This document shows, piece after piece, positions 53,443 through 62,718 of a DNA stretch of 64,000 bases. Below the pieces are notes generated by a model. The model was not told where the DNA came from, ran no database searches, and saw only the letters and a list, made by a program, of their open reading frames with translations. Numbering within the stretch: the stretch's first letter is position 1; the number at the start of each line of letters is the position of its first letter. Source of the stretch: Nodosilinea sp. LEGE 06152. Its GTDB lineage: Bacteria > Cyanobacteriota > Cyanobacteriia > Phormidesmidales > Phormidesmidaceae. Both the position numbers and the translations under genes were made by a program. The stretch spans positions 12,501 to 76,500 of the forward strand of contig NZ_JADEWR010000002.1 of the NCBI RefSeq assembly GCF_015207525.1. The letters run 5' to 3'.

Positions 53443-54528
53443 CTACCCCACCACCAAACTTTCTCCGCTGCCAGCTCGCAGGGTAGCCCGATCGAGCACA
53501 CTGGTTGCGGCGCTGCCGTTGAGCGTCACCAGGCCTAGGGCTTGCAGGTCGGCCTCGACCATTAGGTGCACCAGTTCCTCAAAGGTGACCGAGGGCTCCC
53601 ACCCCAACTTAGTCTTAGCCTTGGTAGGGTCACCAATTAACAGCTCAACCTCGGCGGGGCGCAGGTAGCGCTCGTCGAAGGCCACATAGTCTTGCCAGTT
53701 GAGGTTGACGTGGCCAAAGGCAAGCTCTAAAAATTCTTTTACTGAGTAGGTTTCGCCCGTGGCGACCACGTAGTCGTCAGGTTCGTCCTGCTGCAGCATC
53801 AGCCACATGGCTCGCACGTAGTCTTTGGCGTAGCCCCAGTCGCGCTTAGCATCGAGGTTGCCCATGTAGATCTTGCTCTGCTGCCCCGCCACAATGCGAG
53901 CCACCGCGCGAGTAATTTTGCGGGTGACAAAGGTTTCGCCCCGCCGCGGCGACTCATGGTTAAACAAAATGCCGTTGCAGGCAAACATGCCGTACGACTC
54001 GCGGTGGTTAAGGGTTTGCCAGTGGGCGTAGACCTTGGCGCAGGCGTAGGGGCTGCGGGGGTAAAACGGAGTGGTTTCACTCTGGGGTACATGCTGCACT
54101 TTGCCGTACATTTCAGACGATCCCGCTTGGTAATAGCGCACCTCAATACCGGTGCGCTGGCGGTAGTCGCGAATGGCCTCTAGCAGGCGCAGGGTGCCCA
54201 TGCCCACGGCATCGACGGTGTATTCAGGCGAGTCAAAACTTACCCGCACATGCGACTGTGCCCCCAGGTTGTAGATTTCGATTGGCTGCACCTCTTCGAG
54301 AATGCGGCGCAGGGTGGTGCCATCGGTGAGGTCGCCGTAGTGCAAAAACAGTCGGGCGGTGGTGCTGTGGGGGTCTTCATAGAGGTGATCGATGCGATCG
54401 GTATTAATGGTTGAAGTGCGCCGCACAATACCGTGCACCTCGTAGCCTTTCTCCAATAACAGTTCGCTTAGGTAGGAGCCATCTTGGCCAGTAATGCCGG
54501 TAATGAGGGCTTTTTTTAGGTTAGTCAT
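53443..54528 (-). CDS. gmd: GDP-mannose 4,6-dehydratase
   Basis: Converts GDP-mannose to GDP-4-keto-6-deoxymannose, precursor of GDP-fucose, GDP-rhamnose or GDP-6-deoxytalose. 361 residues of the short-chain dehydrogenase superfamily with NADP site [20 protein letters not shown], the catalytic Ser in AGSSEMYG and the YxxxK pair in [12 protein letters not shown]. Substrate residues are seen in [15 protein letters not shown]. The ATG at 54528 is preferred to the extended frame at 54603. A C-terminal addition of ~25 residues is not standard. No fucose synthase (wcaG) follows, so the final sugar is undetermined. Confidence 0.95.
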   Translation of the reverse strand: MTNLKKALITGITGQDGSYLSELLLEKGYEVHGIVRRTSTINTDRIDHLYEDPHSTTARLFLHYGDLTDGTTLRRILEEVQPIEIYNLGAQSHVRVSFDSPEYTVDAVGMGTLRLLEAIRDYRQRTGIEVRYYQAGSSEMYGKVQHVPQSETTPFYPRSPYACAKVYAHWQTLNHRESYGMFACNGILFNHESPRRGETFVTRKITRAVARIVAGQQSKIYMGNLDAKRDWGYAKDYVRAMWLMLQQDEPDDYVVATGETYSVKEFLELAFGHVNLNWQDYVAFDERYLRPAEVELLIGDPTKAKTKLGWEPSVTFEELVHLMVEADLQALGLVTLNGSAATSVLDRATLRAGSGESLVVG

Positions 54529-54594
54529 AGGGCTTTTAGATGTAAGTAAACAACGATAGAAGAGAGGGTGAAGTAGGTGAGGAGGGGAAAATGC

Positions 54595-54629
54595 AAAATT
54601 CAAAGTTCAAAATTTTGAATTGTGAATTC
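54595..54629. repeat. AT-rich near-perfect palindrome
   Basis: AATTCAAAGTTCAAAATTTTGAATTGTGAATT is nearly self-complementary around the AAAATTTT centre. It sits between gmd and the zinc-ribbon-like gene. This kind of TTCAAAATTTTGAA unit is common in cyanobacterial intergenic DNA. Confidence 0.6.
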
Positions 54630-54650
54630 ATTCCCATCTACTCATCCTCA

Positions 54651-55079
54651 TTACCCAATGCGGCCAAAATCTTTCACCCCACCAAAGCGGGTCTGCCGCG
54701 CCTGACGGCGGGTAAACTCGCCTACGGTAGGGTTACCGGTGGGTAAAATAACCCCAGCTACCTGCGTCCAAAGCGTCTGAGGTACCGTACAGAGGCTGTA
54801 CTGGTTGGCTCCGGTCTTGCGGACGTGGTACCACTGGGTAGCCTGGCAGCGATCGCACCAAAAGGCCTCTAGCCATTCCCCCTGCAGCGGCACCGTGCCA
54901 AAGCTAGCAACGAGCGTTAGGGCAGCCCGGCGACTGAGCCCATGCTGTTGTAAATGCTCAGGCTTGGTAGCAAACAGCGGATACTTTTGGCTAACGCTGT
55001 CAAGATAGCCGCCATGATGGGGACAGGTAATGCTCCGTCGTTTAGACCGATTTCGATTGCGCGATCGGGGCTGAGTCAT
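54651..55079 (-). CDS. Conserved cyanobacterial protein with zinc-binding cysteines
   Basis: 142 residues. A basic N-terminus (RSRNRNRSKRRS) precedes CPHHGGYLDSVSQKYPLF and a later CDRCQATQWYHVRK, giving two Cys/His pairs that could bind one zinc. The end, VGEFTRRQARQTRFGGVKDF, looks conserved. I believe this is a conserved hypothetical protein of many cyanobacteria, function unknown. No operon link is clear: it lies between gmd and a WecG-type transferase, all leftward. Confidence 0.82.
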   Translation of the reverse strand: MTQPRSRNRNRSKRRSITCPHHGGYLDSVSQKYPLFATKPEHLQQHGLSRRAALTLVASFGTVPLQGEWLEAFWCDRCQATQWYHVRKTGANQYSLCTVPQTLWTQVAGVILPTGNPTVGEFTRRQARQTRFGGVKDFGRIG

Positions 55080-55204
55080 AGTAAGTATTGAGGGTAGATA
55101 CGGCTCTAGATTCAGTTTCTAGTCAAAACCCGAAAATCAGGATAAATATTAGCAATTGGGGTAGTTTTTCACGGCGTTTGCATAATCTTGGCCCTATTCC
55201 AACA

Positions 55205-55243
55205 GTTGTTGCCCCACCTCTACAGCAGAGCTGGGGCAACAAC
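55205..55243. terminator. Long hairpin downstream of the WecG-type gene
   Basis: GTTGTTGCCCCA pairs perfectly with TGGGGCAACAAC (12 bp), and an inner CTCT/AGAG pair extends it. It lies 25 bp after the WecG-type stop codon on the minus strand. No U-run is present. Confidence 0.6.
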
Positions 55244-55267
55244 GTTCGTTCTACTATTCAACTCGCT

Positions 55268-56065
55268 CTAAAAAGCCCGCAGCATGCGATGAATACGACG
55301 ATGCAGCCGCGTGACTACCACCTGCTTAATTGATAAATAAACAAAGGGAGGAATGGTTTTGAAGTAGCGCTGCCACAGGCGACCCGGCTCTTGGACAAGA
55401 CGATAGAGCCACTCTAAACCCGATTCTTGCACCCAGGTTGGGGCATGTTTTTTGATACCGGCGTAGATTGGAAACACGCCGCCAATGCCTACCATCGCCG
55501 CTTTAATTTTAGAGCGATGCTGATACATCCAAATCTCTTGTTTAGGACAGCCCAGAGCAACAAATACAATGCCAGCCCCGCTACGGTTAATGGTTTGTAC
55601 TACCTGGGCATCTTCTTCTGGGGTTAGCGGGCGAAAGGGCAGGGGCTCCATACCCGCAATAGTCAGGTTTGGATACTCTTGCTCTAGGCGCTGTCGCATT
55701 TTACCGAGGGTAACGCTATCAGTGCCAAGAAAATAGACTGGCAGCCCGGTAACAGAAGCTCGCTCACAAACTTCCTGCAAAATGTACATGCCCGCTACGC
55801 GATCGTGGGTACTTTTGCGCAGCAAATTTAAGGTCCATACTAGGGGCATGCCGTCTGGGGTCAACAAATCTGCGTGGTTTAAAACCTTGGCAAACGTGTC
55901 ATTCCACCGAGCTTCCATCAGCATATGTACATTGGCAACACATACTACACGGCTCAGCCGTTGCTGTCCCCAGTGCATGATGAGATCGATTTGCTCTGCA
56001 AAAGGGTTAGCCGCAACCGAAAATCCAATCACGGACTCACTAATGAGATTTTTAGAGATTGACAT
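55268..56065 (-). CDS. WecG/TagA/CpsF family glycosyltransferase (GT26)
   Basis: About 265 residues. Transfers a sugar (ManNAc/ManNAcA-type in characterised relatives) to a lipid-linked acceptor in envelope polymer synthesis. Family motifs: VVCVANVHMLMEA, the catalytic region ADLLTPDGMPLVW, VYFLGTDSVTLGKM, and VALGCPKQEIWMY with VGIGGVFPIYAG. The C-terminus, basic and amphipathic (PGRLWQRYFKTIPPFVYLSI), probably docks on the membrane. ATG 56065 is preferred; a TTG-initiated extension to 56089 is possible. Confidence 0.92.
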   Translation of the reverse strand: MSISKNLISESVIGFSVAANPFAEQIDLIMHWGQQRLSRVVCVANVHMLMEARWNDTFAKVLNHADLLTPDGMPLVWTLNLLRKSTHDRVAGMYILQEVCERASVTGLPVYFLGTDSVTLGKMRQRLEQEYPNLTIAGMEPLPFRPLTPEEDAQVVQTINRSGAGIVFVALGCPKQEIWMYQHRSKIKAAMVGIGGVFPIYAGIKKHAPTWVQESGLEWLYRLVQEPGRLWQRYFKTIPPFVYLSIKQVVVTRLHRRIHRMLRAF

Positions 56066-56089
56066 GATCCTAGGGAGCTTAAAGGACAA

Positions 56090-56736
56090 TCTGCGGTAGA
56101 CGCCCCGGTAGGATTGTCAGTTAAAAGTTAAGTGGCTACACCTGGTAAACGTTCAAACCATAGCTTGGCTAAGCCATAGCCCTGATGAAACACAAATGAC
56201 GCACGTTGTCTAAAAAAGTTCATTGCTTAAGTAAAAAATATCGACCTAACAGGCAAACACTAACTCGCCAAAATAACGTCAGCGGACCGCTTAAACCACT
56301 TCAAAGTGCTCTAGCTAGCAAACCCAGAGCTAACTAGATACTTCTCGCGTTAAACAACCTAAGGTTTTAGGCTGGTAGGGTAGCTCAAAAAGATGCCGTG
56401 AAAATAGTTCTAAGCCAACTATCTCAATCGTTTACCCTAACCCTACGTGTGGCTGACAGTGCCCCAAACCAGTACTGGAGGGAATAGCCTAAGGCACTTG
56501 CGGTAATGCACCGTTAAACACTAGCACGTATGTAAATTAAGGTGACACACTTTTGCGTGACCAGTGAAAATACGCATTCTACTTCAACTTATCTTGGCAG
56601 CTTGTCACTATATACGAAAGTTGTGTGAAAGGATCAGGAAAATTACAGTTTCCTTCCAAAACCGTTCGGATTCACGGCGCGACCCACGGATAGTAGATAG
56701 ACGCAGGGCCATTTACTAGAGAAGTGGAGTCTATTC
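56090..56736. other. Gene-free divergent region before the exporter genes
   Basis: 647 bp, no plausible gene. A perfect 10-bp palindrome CCAGTACTGG is at 56469-56478. It should hold the promoters of the WecG-type gene (leftward) and of the Wza-like gene, whose ribosome site GGAG lies 7 nt before its ATG. Confidence 0.5.
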
Positions 56737-58251
56737 ATGTCCAAAGCGCTGAAACACCGTCTAGGCTTAGCTCTGACAGCAGGGCTACTGTTCGTTGGCA
56801 TCGATAGCCTGTATCCCAGTAAATCCCAGGCTCAGCGCATGCCGGGAGGCAGTTCGCCCTCTGTACCTCTAGCCGAGCCAGTGCAGTCGAGGCAGCCAGC
56901 AGCAACACCGGCTCCTCGTCTCTCTGCCCCCGCAGCCAATGAGCCCTATACGTTGGGGGCGGGCGATCGCGTGCAGATGGTCCTCTTTCAACTTCCCCAG
57001 TACAGCGGGGAGTTTGAAGTGCAGATTGATGGCACCCTGTCCCTGCCGCTGGTGGGCGATATCAACGTACAGGGGCTTACCCTAGAGGCAGCTAGAGAGC
57101 GAGTTACGGCCCGCTACAACCAGTACCTGCGGCGTCCCGGAGTTACCTTCAACCTGCTGACCCGCCGTCCCCTAGTCGTCGGCGTTGCTGGAGAGATAAA
57201 CCGCCCCGGTTCTTATACCCTGAGCAATGAGGGTACGACCTTTCCAAAGCTAACTCAACTACTCACCCAGGCTGGCGGCATTACCCGCAGCGCCAACCTG
57301 CGAGAAGTACAGGTGCAGCGGTTTCGCAATGGGCAGCCCCAAATGTTTAGCGTCAACCTGTGGGACCTGATCAGTAGCGGCAACCTGAACCAAGACGTTA
57401 CCCTACGCGACGGCGACAGCATTTTTATTCCTTCTACCCTGGTGCCCCTCGAAGAAGCTCAGCTGTTGGCTGAAGCTGGCATTGCGCCCGCCACTACCGC
57501 ACCGATCAATATTGCGGTAGTTGGCGAAGTCTTTCGCCCTGGGCCGTACACACTCCAGGGCGGCGTCACGCGCACTGGCAATGCGGGGGTGCCAGGGGGA
57601 GAAGGCGGCAACAGGGCCGGGGGTAATGCCCAAAAGGTAACCGATGCCATTCAAATTGCGGGGGGCATCAAACCAATGGCCAATATTCGCCAGGTGCAGG
57701 TGCGGCGTCTTACCCGCAGCGGCGGCGAGCAGGTCTTTAGCGTTGATCTGTGGAGCCTGCTAGAGATAGGGGCGACTCAGCAAAATGCACTCCTGCAGGA
57801 GGGCGATACGGTGTTTATTCCCACGGCAACAGCAGCGGTGGGTGCAGCAGAATCCTCACGATTGGCCGAATCGAGCTTTGCGCCCGATACAATTCGGATC
57901 AATGTAGTGGGCGAAGTTCGCAATGCTGGGCTAGTAGAGGTACCTCCCAATACACCCCTCAACCAGGGCATTTTGGCTGCAGGCGGATTCAATACTCGAG
58001 CCCGAGCAACTTCGGTGGGGTTGGTGCGTCTTAACCCAGACGGCACCGTTACCCAACGAGAAATTAGCATTGACTTTGCCCAGGGTATTAGCGATGCCGA
58101 CAACCCCACCCTGCAAAACAACGACATTATTATTGTTGGACGCTCGGGGTTGGCCGCATTTTCGGACAACTTGGGCAGCGTAGCCAACCCGCTTGCCAAT
58201 TTCCTCAACATTTTGTCTGCGCCCTTTCGTCTCTTCAACTTATTTGACTAA
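56737..58251 (+). CDS. Wza/OPX-like polysaccharide export protein with SLBB domains
   Basis: 504 residues. Signal peptide (about 1-32, LGLALTAGLLFVGIDSLY ... KSQAQ) without a lipobox cysteine, then a Pro/Ala linker. The polysaccharide-export domain spans about 69-160 (YTLGAGDRVQMVLFQLPQYS, DGTLSLPLVGDINVQGLTLE). Three SLBB-type units follow (VVGVAGEINRPGSYTL; NIAVVGEVFRPGPYTLQGG; INVVGEVRNAGLVEVPPN). A C-terminal membrane helix as in Wza is not obvious; the end (NLGSVANPLANFLNILSAPF) is amphipathic. It forms the periplasmic/outer membrane exit for the polymer. The co-polymerase gene follows 108 bp downstream. Confidence 0.92.
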   Translation: MSKALKHRLGLALTAGLLFVGIDSLYPSKSQAQRMPGGSSPSVPLAEPVQSRQPAATPAPRLSAPAANEPYTLGAGDRVQMVLFQLPQYSGEFEVQIDGTLSLPLVGDINVQGLTLEAARERVTARYNQYLRRPGVTFNLLTRRPLVVGVAGEINRPGSYTLSNEGTTFPKLTQLLTQAGGITRSANLREVQVQRFRNGQPQMFSVNLWDLISSGNLNQDVTLRDGDSIFIPSTLVPLEEAQLLAEAGIAPATTAPINIAVVGEVFRPGPYTLQGGVTRTGNAGVPGGEGGNRAGGNAQKVTDAIQIAGGIKPMANIRQVQVRRLTRSGGEQVFSVDLWSLLEIGATQQNALLQEGDTVFIPTATAAVGAAESSRLAESSFAPDTIRINVVGEVRNAGLVEVPPNTPLNQGILAAGGFNTRARATSVGLVRLNPDGTVTQREISIDFAQGISDADNPTLQNNDIIIVGRSGLAAFSDNLGSVANPLANFLNILSAPFRLFNLFD

Positions 58252-58359
58252 GGCTTTTGGAGCAGCGACTCATCCTGCCCTTGGCCCAACATGGAGCGCA
58301 CGTTTGGCTAATGGAGCACCTCTTCACCGCTCACACTACTATCTATTTAGGAATCAGGG

Positions 58360-60546
58360 ATGAAAGCTCAAACCCTCCAACCTTCCCCCCCGCAGCCCAT
58401 GGCAATGGCCACAGACTCTAGTACCAGCGAGGGAGGTCTAGATCTGGGCAGCCTGCTGTCTACCCTCAAACGTCGGCTTTGGCTAATTGCAGGAGTAACA
58501 GCGACTATAACCGCCGCCGCTGGAGTGCGTGCTTATCTTAGCCCACCCACTTACTCTGCAGCTTTTGAAATTTTGATTCAGCCCCAAAGTGCTGAGACTG
58601 AGGTGATCTCTTCACTGTCTGAAGTGCCTGTAAATCAGCAGGAGAGAGAGCTAACCTTAGCTGACCAAACCAAAATTTTAACCAGCCCTGGGGTACTGCA
58701 ACCTGTGGTCGCAGATCTGCGCGCTAAAGGATTAGAGGGCTGCGTTCCTCCAAACCAAGCCGCCACAACGGGCCTCTCTGAAGAAGAACTAAACAGCATT
58801 TGCTACAGCCGTATCAAAAGTCGATTAGGGGTTCAGCTAACTAAAGACTCTAGAATTTTTCAGGCGGTATACCGAGGCGATTCATCCCAAAATGTAGAGT
58901 ATATAGCCAATTTAATTGCCCAAACATTTCTAGATTATGGGCTAGCCTCACGCCAGCGTGACCTGCAGCAGGGGCTCAACTTTTTAGACGACAAAATACC
59001 TGATGCTCGCGACCGGGTCGATGAGCTCCAGGTCAATCTGCAAAATCTGCGTCAGGGTTCTAATCTCATCACTCCTGATGCTGAGGGCAACAAGCTATCA
59101 AGTCAAATTGCGGCCTTTGAGAATGAGTACCGGGCGGTGCTGGTTGAGCTTGAAGAAAACCTTACCCTTTACGAAGAGCTACAACGCCAGCTTACCCAGC
59201 GACCTCAAGATGCGTCAGTATCCTCAGTGCTGAGCAGCAACAGTCGCTACCAGGCATTGGTAGAACAGCTGCTAGCCCTAGACAGCCAAATTGCCCAGGC
59301 TTCTACCATTTTTCGCAACACCAGTGACGATATGCAGGTGCTGCAAGAGCAGCGCCAAAATCTGCTGGCACTTATGGCTCGCGAAGGTGCCAATGCTCAG
59401 CAAGAGCTGATGGGCAATATAAATGTGTTAGCCTCCCGCGAGGCAGCTTTGGCCTCTACACTGGCCAATCTTAATGTGGATGTGGGTCAGCTAGCCGGGG
59501 TAACGCGTGAGTTTACTGATCTTGAGAGAGAGCTGACCATTGCCAATACCAATCTGAGCCAGCTGCTACAGCGCCGTGAAACCTTACAGATTGAGGCGGC
59601 CCAGCGCGAGCTGCCCTGGGAGTTAATTACCCCTGCTGCGGTAGCGACCGATGTCGCTAACCTAACAAACAATTTGGTGCTGGGGGGGCTGCTAGGGCTT
59701 TTGTTGGGGGTTGGTTTGGCGCTAGCCCTCGACTCACAAAAAGATGTACTCTACACCGCTCGCGATCTAAAGCGGGTAACTCCGGTGCCTATTTTGGGGT
59801 TAATTCCCCACAACGGAGCGGTGGAGCAGGGGTACGACGAGCAGCATTTGCTGGCTCTATATCAAACAGTCGATGAGATGTTGAACGGCAAAGGGCCTAA
59901 GAAGGGAGAATTGCCCATAGAGGATCTCTACACGTACCGCGAGGCATTTCGATCGCTGGTAGCCAACCTGCAGCGGCTCGATGCCGATCGCCCGCTCAGG
60001 TCAATCGTAATCAGCTCCGCCGACAACCAGCTGGCCGACTCGACTACCGCAGCCTATTTAGCCTGGGCCGCCGCAGAACTAGGCAACCGGGTGCTGCTAA
60101 TTGATGCCGATTTTCGCTTTCCGCACCTGCACAACTTTCTAGAGTTACCAAACCAGCAGGGCTTTGCCAACATCTTGGCTGGCGAGCTGGATTTAAAGAA
60201 CGTGATCAAGCGATCGCCTACCGAGCCCAACTTATTTGTGCTCACCACCGGCACCACCGATGTTGACCCAGCCCGCTTGCTGTCGTCAACAAAAATGAAG
60301 CAGTTTGTTGCCAAGACCGAGTCGTACTTTGACCTGGTCATCTATGACTCACCACCGTTTGCTGAGTACGCCGATGCTGCCCTGCTATCGGCAGAGAGCA
60401 GCGGTATGGTGCTGGTTTCGCACCTAGGTACGGTGAAGACTGCCCAGCTAGAGCAGGCGCTTGAAAAACTCTGGATTTCAAAGATTCCGCTGATTGGTCT
60501 AATTGCTAAAGAGGCAGCTAACAAGCTAGCTCTACTACCTGTCTAG
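58360..60546 (+). CDS. Wzc-like polysaccharide co-polymerase with degenerate P-loop
   Basis: 728 residues. Wzz domain near the N-terminus with a first membrane segment (about 45-65), a long periplasmic coiled coil (about 200-400), a second membrane segment (about 435-455, LVLGGLLGLLLGVGLALAL) and a cytoplasmic BY-kinase-like domain. Walker A' is intact (VLLIDADFRFPHLH, 578-591) and Walker B is present (DLVIYDSPPF, from about 658). The Walker A loop at 553-562 reads SADNQLADST where kinases have G-x-G-K-S/T, so Gly and Lys are gone. The C-terminus has no tyrosine cluster. It is probably a chain-length regulator without kinase activity. Confidence 0.9.
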   Translation: MKAQTLQPSPPQPMAMATDSSTSEGGLDLGSLLSTLKRRLWLIAGVTATITAAAGVRAYLSPPTYSAAFEILIQPQSAETEVISSLSEVPVNQQERELTLADQTKILTSPGVLQPVVADLRAKGLEGCVPPNQAATTGLSEEELNSICYSRIKSRLGVQLTKDSRIFQAVYRGDSSQNVEYIANLIAQTFLDYGLASRQRDLQQGLNFLDDKIPDARDRVDELQVNLQNLRQGSNLITPDAEGNKLSSQIAAFENEYRAVLVELEENLTLYEELQRQLTQRPQDASVSSVLSSNSRYQALVEQLLALDSQIAQASTIFRNTSDDMQVLQEQRQNLLALMAREGANAQQELMGNINVLASREAALASTLANLNVDVGQLAGVTREFTDLERELTIANTNLSQLLQRRETLQIEAAQRELPWELITPAAVATDVANLTNNLVLGGLLGLLLGVGLALALDSQKDVLYTARDLKRVTPVPILGLIPHNGAVEQGYDEQHLLALYQTVDEMLNGKGPKKGELPIEDLYTYREAFRSLVANLQRLDADRPLRSIVISSADNQLADSTTAAYLAWAAAELGNRVLLIDADFRFPHLHNFLELPNQQGFANILAGELDLKNVIKRSPTEPNLFVLTTGTTDVDPARLLSSTKMKQFVAKTESYFDLVIYDSPPFAEYADAALLSAESSGMVLVSHLGTVKTAQLEQALEKLWISKIPLIGLIAKEAANKLALLPV

Positions 60547-60821
60547 GCAATAGCACGTGTAGTGGTCTAAGCTTGTATACGAACATTCACTGAACAAAGT
60601 TTGTAGAAACCATAAAGCTTTCTGGTCAGTTGTAGTCACCCCTAGCGTAATTGCTTATAACTGAAAGAGTTGATGATAAAAAGTGTTCTGTGCATTTGCT
60701 GTCTAATCTACCTGTGGTGTACCTACTCTTGCTCTGATTCAGTTTCTGATCAGACAGCTTCAAAGATTAGGCCTGAGAGATTTAGCCCCAACTTCAGCAA
60801 ATTTAAGTAGGTTTTTAAGTC

Positions 60822-61469
60822 ATGACATTTAAGGCATTTGTATCAAGTGCTGCGATCGCAGGCACATTAGCTACAGGCGCACTAGTTGCCCCCGCCCCTG
60901 TTGAGGCTGCCACAATCAATGTTGGTAGCACCATTAACTTCTCATCCGTGCCCAACGGAACAGTTGCGTTCAACCAAAGCACTGGCGTGTTGAATTTTAG
61001 TGCTCCAACCTTTGGTTTTCCTTCGTTCTTTAACCCGCAACGTATTGAAGCAGGAGCTGGAACGGACAGCTTTGCGGGAGTCGGGCCTTTTGCTCTCATT
61101 TCAGACTTGACCCTGACTAACAATGGAGGTGGTTTTTTCTCTTTAGCGACACCAGTCGAAAATTTCATCAGCTTCATTAACTTGCCGCCTTTGCTTGGTG
61201 GTTTTAATGACGTGCAGTTTACGCTGACAAAGTTTATCTTTAACGCCAACTCGGGTGACTCTACTCTATTAGAAGGGTTTTTCACAAGAGATGGCAATAC
61301 AGTAGCAGCTGTAGGGCAATTTACATCTCAAATCGGTACCATTCCAAATAGCAGTTGGTCACTGTCTCTTGTAGCAGTACCTACTCCGGCCCTACTACCT
61401 GGCCTAATTGGCATGGGTATTGCGGCCCTACGCCGTAAGCAAGAAGAAGCTAGCGAAGAGAACGTCTAG
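60822..61469 (+). CDS. Secreted PTPA-CTERM sorting-domain protein 3
   Basis: 215 residues. Signal peptide (MTFKAFVSSAAIAGTLATGA, cleavage near VEA-ATI). A beta-rich domain starts INVGSTINFSSVPNGTVAFN and is similar in layout to protein 4 at 62.1 kb (both have SDLTLTNN/GDLTLTNT, an F-x-L-x-K/R-F segment and a 'GFFT' motif). Sorting tail: PTPALLPGLIGMGIAALRRK and an acidic QEEASEENV. Rightward, 275 bp after the co-polymerase gene, with its own terminator. Confidence 0.9.
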   Translation: MTFKAFVSSAAIAGTLATGALVAPAPVEAATINVGSTINFSSVPNGTVAFNQSTGVLNFSAPTFGFPSFFNPQRIEAGAGTDSFAGVGPFALISDLTLTNNGGGFFSLATPVENFISFINLPPLLGGFNDVQFTLTKFIFNANSGDSTLLEGFFTRDGNTVAAVGQFTSQIGTIPNSSWSLSLVAVPTPALLPGLIGMGIAALRRKQEEASEENV

Positions 61470-61547
61470 TTTTCTGAACTAGTGCGTTGATTAGTACGGT
61501 CAAAAGTCTAACTAACGCATTGAGTATCTAGCCGGTTCTTTTTACTC

Positions 61548-61576
61548 AAGGTCGCTTTAACAGGCGACCTTTTTTA
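61548..61576 (+). terminator. Intrinsic terminator after PTPA-CTERM gene 3
   Basis: AGGTCGC (61549-61555) and GCGACCT (61564-61570), followed by five to six T. It lies 80 bp after the stop codon. Confidence 0.88.
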
Positions 61577-62020
61577 TGCAGAAATTCAAGCAAATAGAAT
61601 ATCTAATACCCAATTTATTCGCAAATCCTCAATATAAAGCCAGAATTGACAGTGAGTACTGCCCCATAACGTAGCAAGTCTCAATAGACCGTTTCGCAGT
61701 AAGTTGCCAGGGCAAAGCGTGACGCATCTTACTCTTTTAGACTGCACGAGTACATCCCAATTTTGCAAAGTTATCATTCTGACAGCTATCTGGTCTGTTG
61801 TTCCTGTGCAGGCGAACCTCTTGCTTACGAATAGATTCTTACTTGTGTGAGATAGCGTAGGCACCAGCAAAACTGGAATGCACCCAAACAGCGATGAATA
61901 AGTAGGTGCGCCTAATTAAACGTAGTCCTGGATCGCTGTAAGCCTTGCTGTACCGTGGCCAACATGCCGATGAATTAGGTCTACCTACTTATATTGTCCA
62001 TTTGATATGTGGTTTTCCAA
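61577..62020. other. Gene-free stretch between two PTPA-CTERM terminators
   Basis: Two convergent terminators flank 440 bp with only weak open frames. I see no recognisable element. Confidence 0.5.
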
Positions 62021-62053
62021 GAAAAAGGGGGTTACCAGATGGCAATCCCCCTT
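62021..62053 (-). terminator. Intrinsic terminator after PTPA-CTERM gene 4
   Basis: AAGGGGG (62025-62031) and CCCCCTT (62047-62053) with a partly paired loop; on the minus strand a T-rich tract follows. Confidence 0.85.
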
Positions 62054-62091
62054 ATCTATCACCTAAATCTCAAGGAATAAACTGCTACTCA

Positions 62092-62718
62092 TCAAGCATC
62101 TTCTTCAGAGCCATCTTGCTCTCGCTTGCGCAGGGCTGCAACTCCCAAACCTACTAGCCCAGGCAGTAGAGCCGGAGTGGGCACAGCGGTAATATCAGCC
62201 GAGAACGACGAACCACTGCCAAACATCAGACGCCCTTGGGACGTCAATGAGCCACTACCGTCCAGGCCAGAGGGCGTGAAAAAGCCCGAGACAAAGGCCA
62301 CATACAGTGGCACCGTAGCTGGCCCTGCGGTAACGTTGACGTTTTGCAGCACAAATCGCTCAAGGGTAAACCCAAGACCGTTGGGTAAGCCCGACAGCCA
62401 GTTGTCAACGGTGCCTGTGGTTAGTTCCCAGGTAGTGGCGCTGGTGTTAGTCAGCGTCAGGTCGCCGATACTAAAGCCTTCTCCGCCCAGGCCAAACACA
62501 TCGTCAGCGGCATCAGCAACGGTTGCCGTGCCAAAACTGGTGTCGCCAAAGCTAGAGAAATTGAGTAGGCTGGTGGCCGCACCGGGTGTTTCTAACCGTA
62601 CTGAGCCATTAAAGCTCAGGGTTTGGCCAGCAATGCTGGCGGCTTGAGCCGGAGCTGAGACAGCAATAGCCGAACAGACGGCAACCGCGCTCAGGCCAAG
62701 AACTTTTGAACGAATCAT
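62092..62718 (-). CDS. Secreted PTPA-CTERM sorting-domain protein 4
   Basis: 208 residues. Signal peptide (MIRSKVLGLSAVAVCSAIAV, cleavage near AQA-ASI), beta-rich domain of the same type as protein 3 (GQTLSFNGSVRLETPGAATS, SIGDLTLTNTSATTWELTTG, VSGFFTPSGLDGSG). Sorting tail PTPALLPGLVGLGVAALRKR, then an acidic EQDGSEEDA. Convergent with protein 3 over 620 bp; the two probably arose by duplication. Confidence 0.9.
   Translation of the reverse strand: MIRSKVLGLSAVAVCSAIAVSAPAQAASIAGQTLSFNGSVRLETPGAATSLLNFSSFGDTSFGTATVADAADDVFGLGGEGFSIGDLTLTNTSATTWELTTGTVDNWLSGLPNGLGFTLERFVLQNVNVTAGPATVPLYVAFVSGFFTPSGLDGSGSLTSQGRLMFGSGSSFSADITAVPTPALLPGLVGLGVAALRKREQDGSEEDA

Noticed and set aside
55088..55333. 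Open frame of 81 residues on the plus strand
   Set aside because: Runs through a 12-bp hairpin and into the end of the WecG-type gene in antisense.
61586..61870. Open frame of 94 residues on the minus strand
   Set aside because: Lies between two convergent terminators; composition not protein-like and no ribosome site seen.
61945..62157. Open frame of 70 residues on the plus strand
   Set aside because: Overlaps the end of PTPA-CTERM gene 4 and its terminator, with no protein-like composition.
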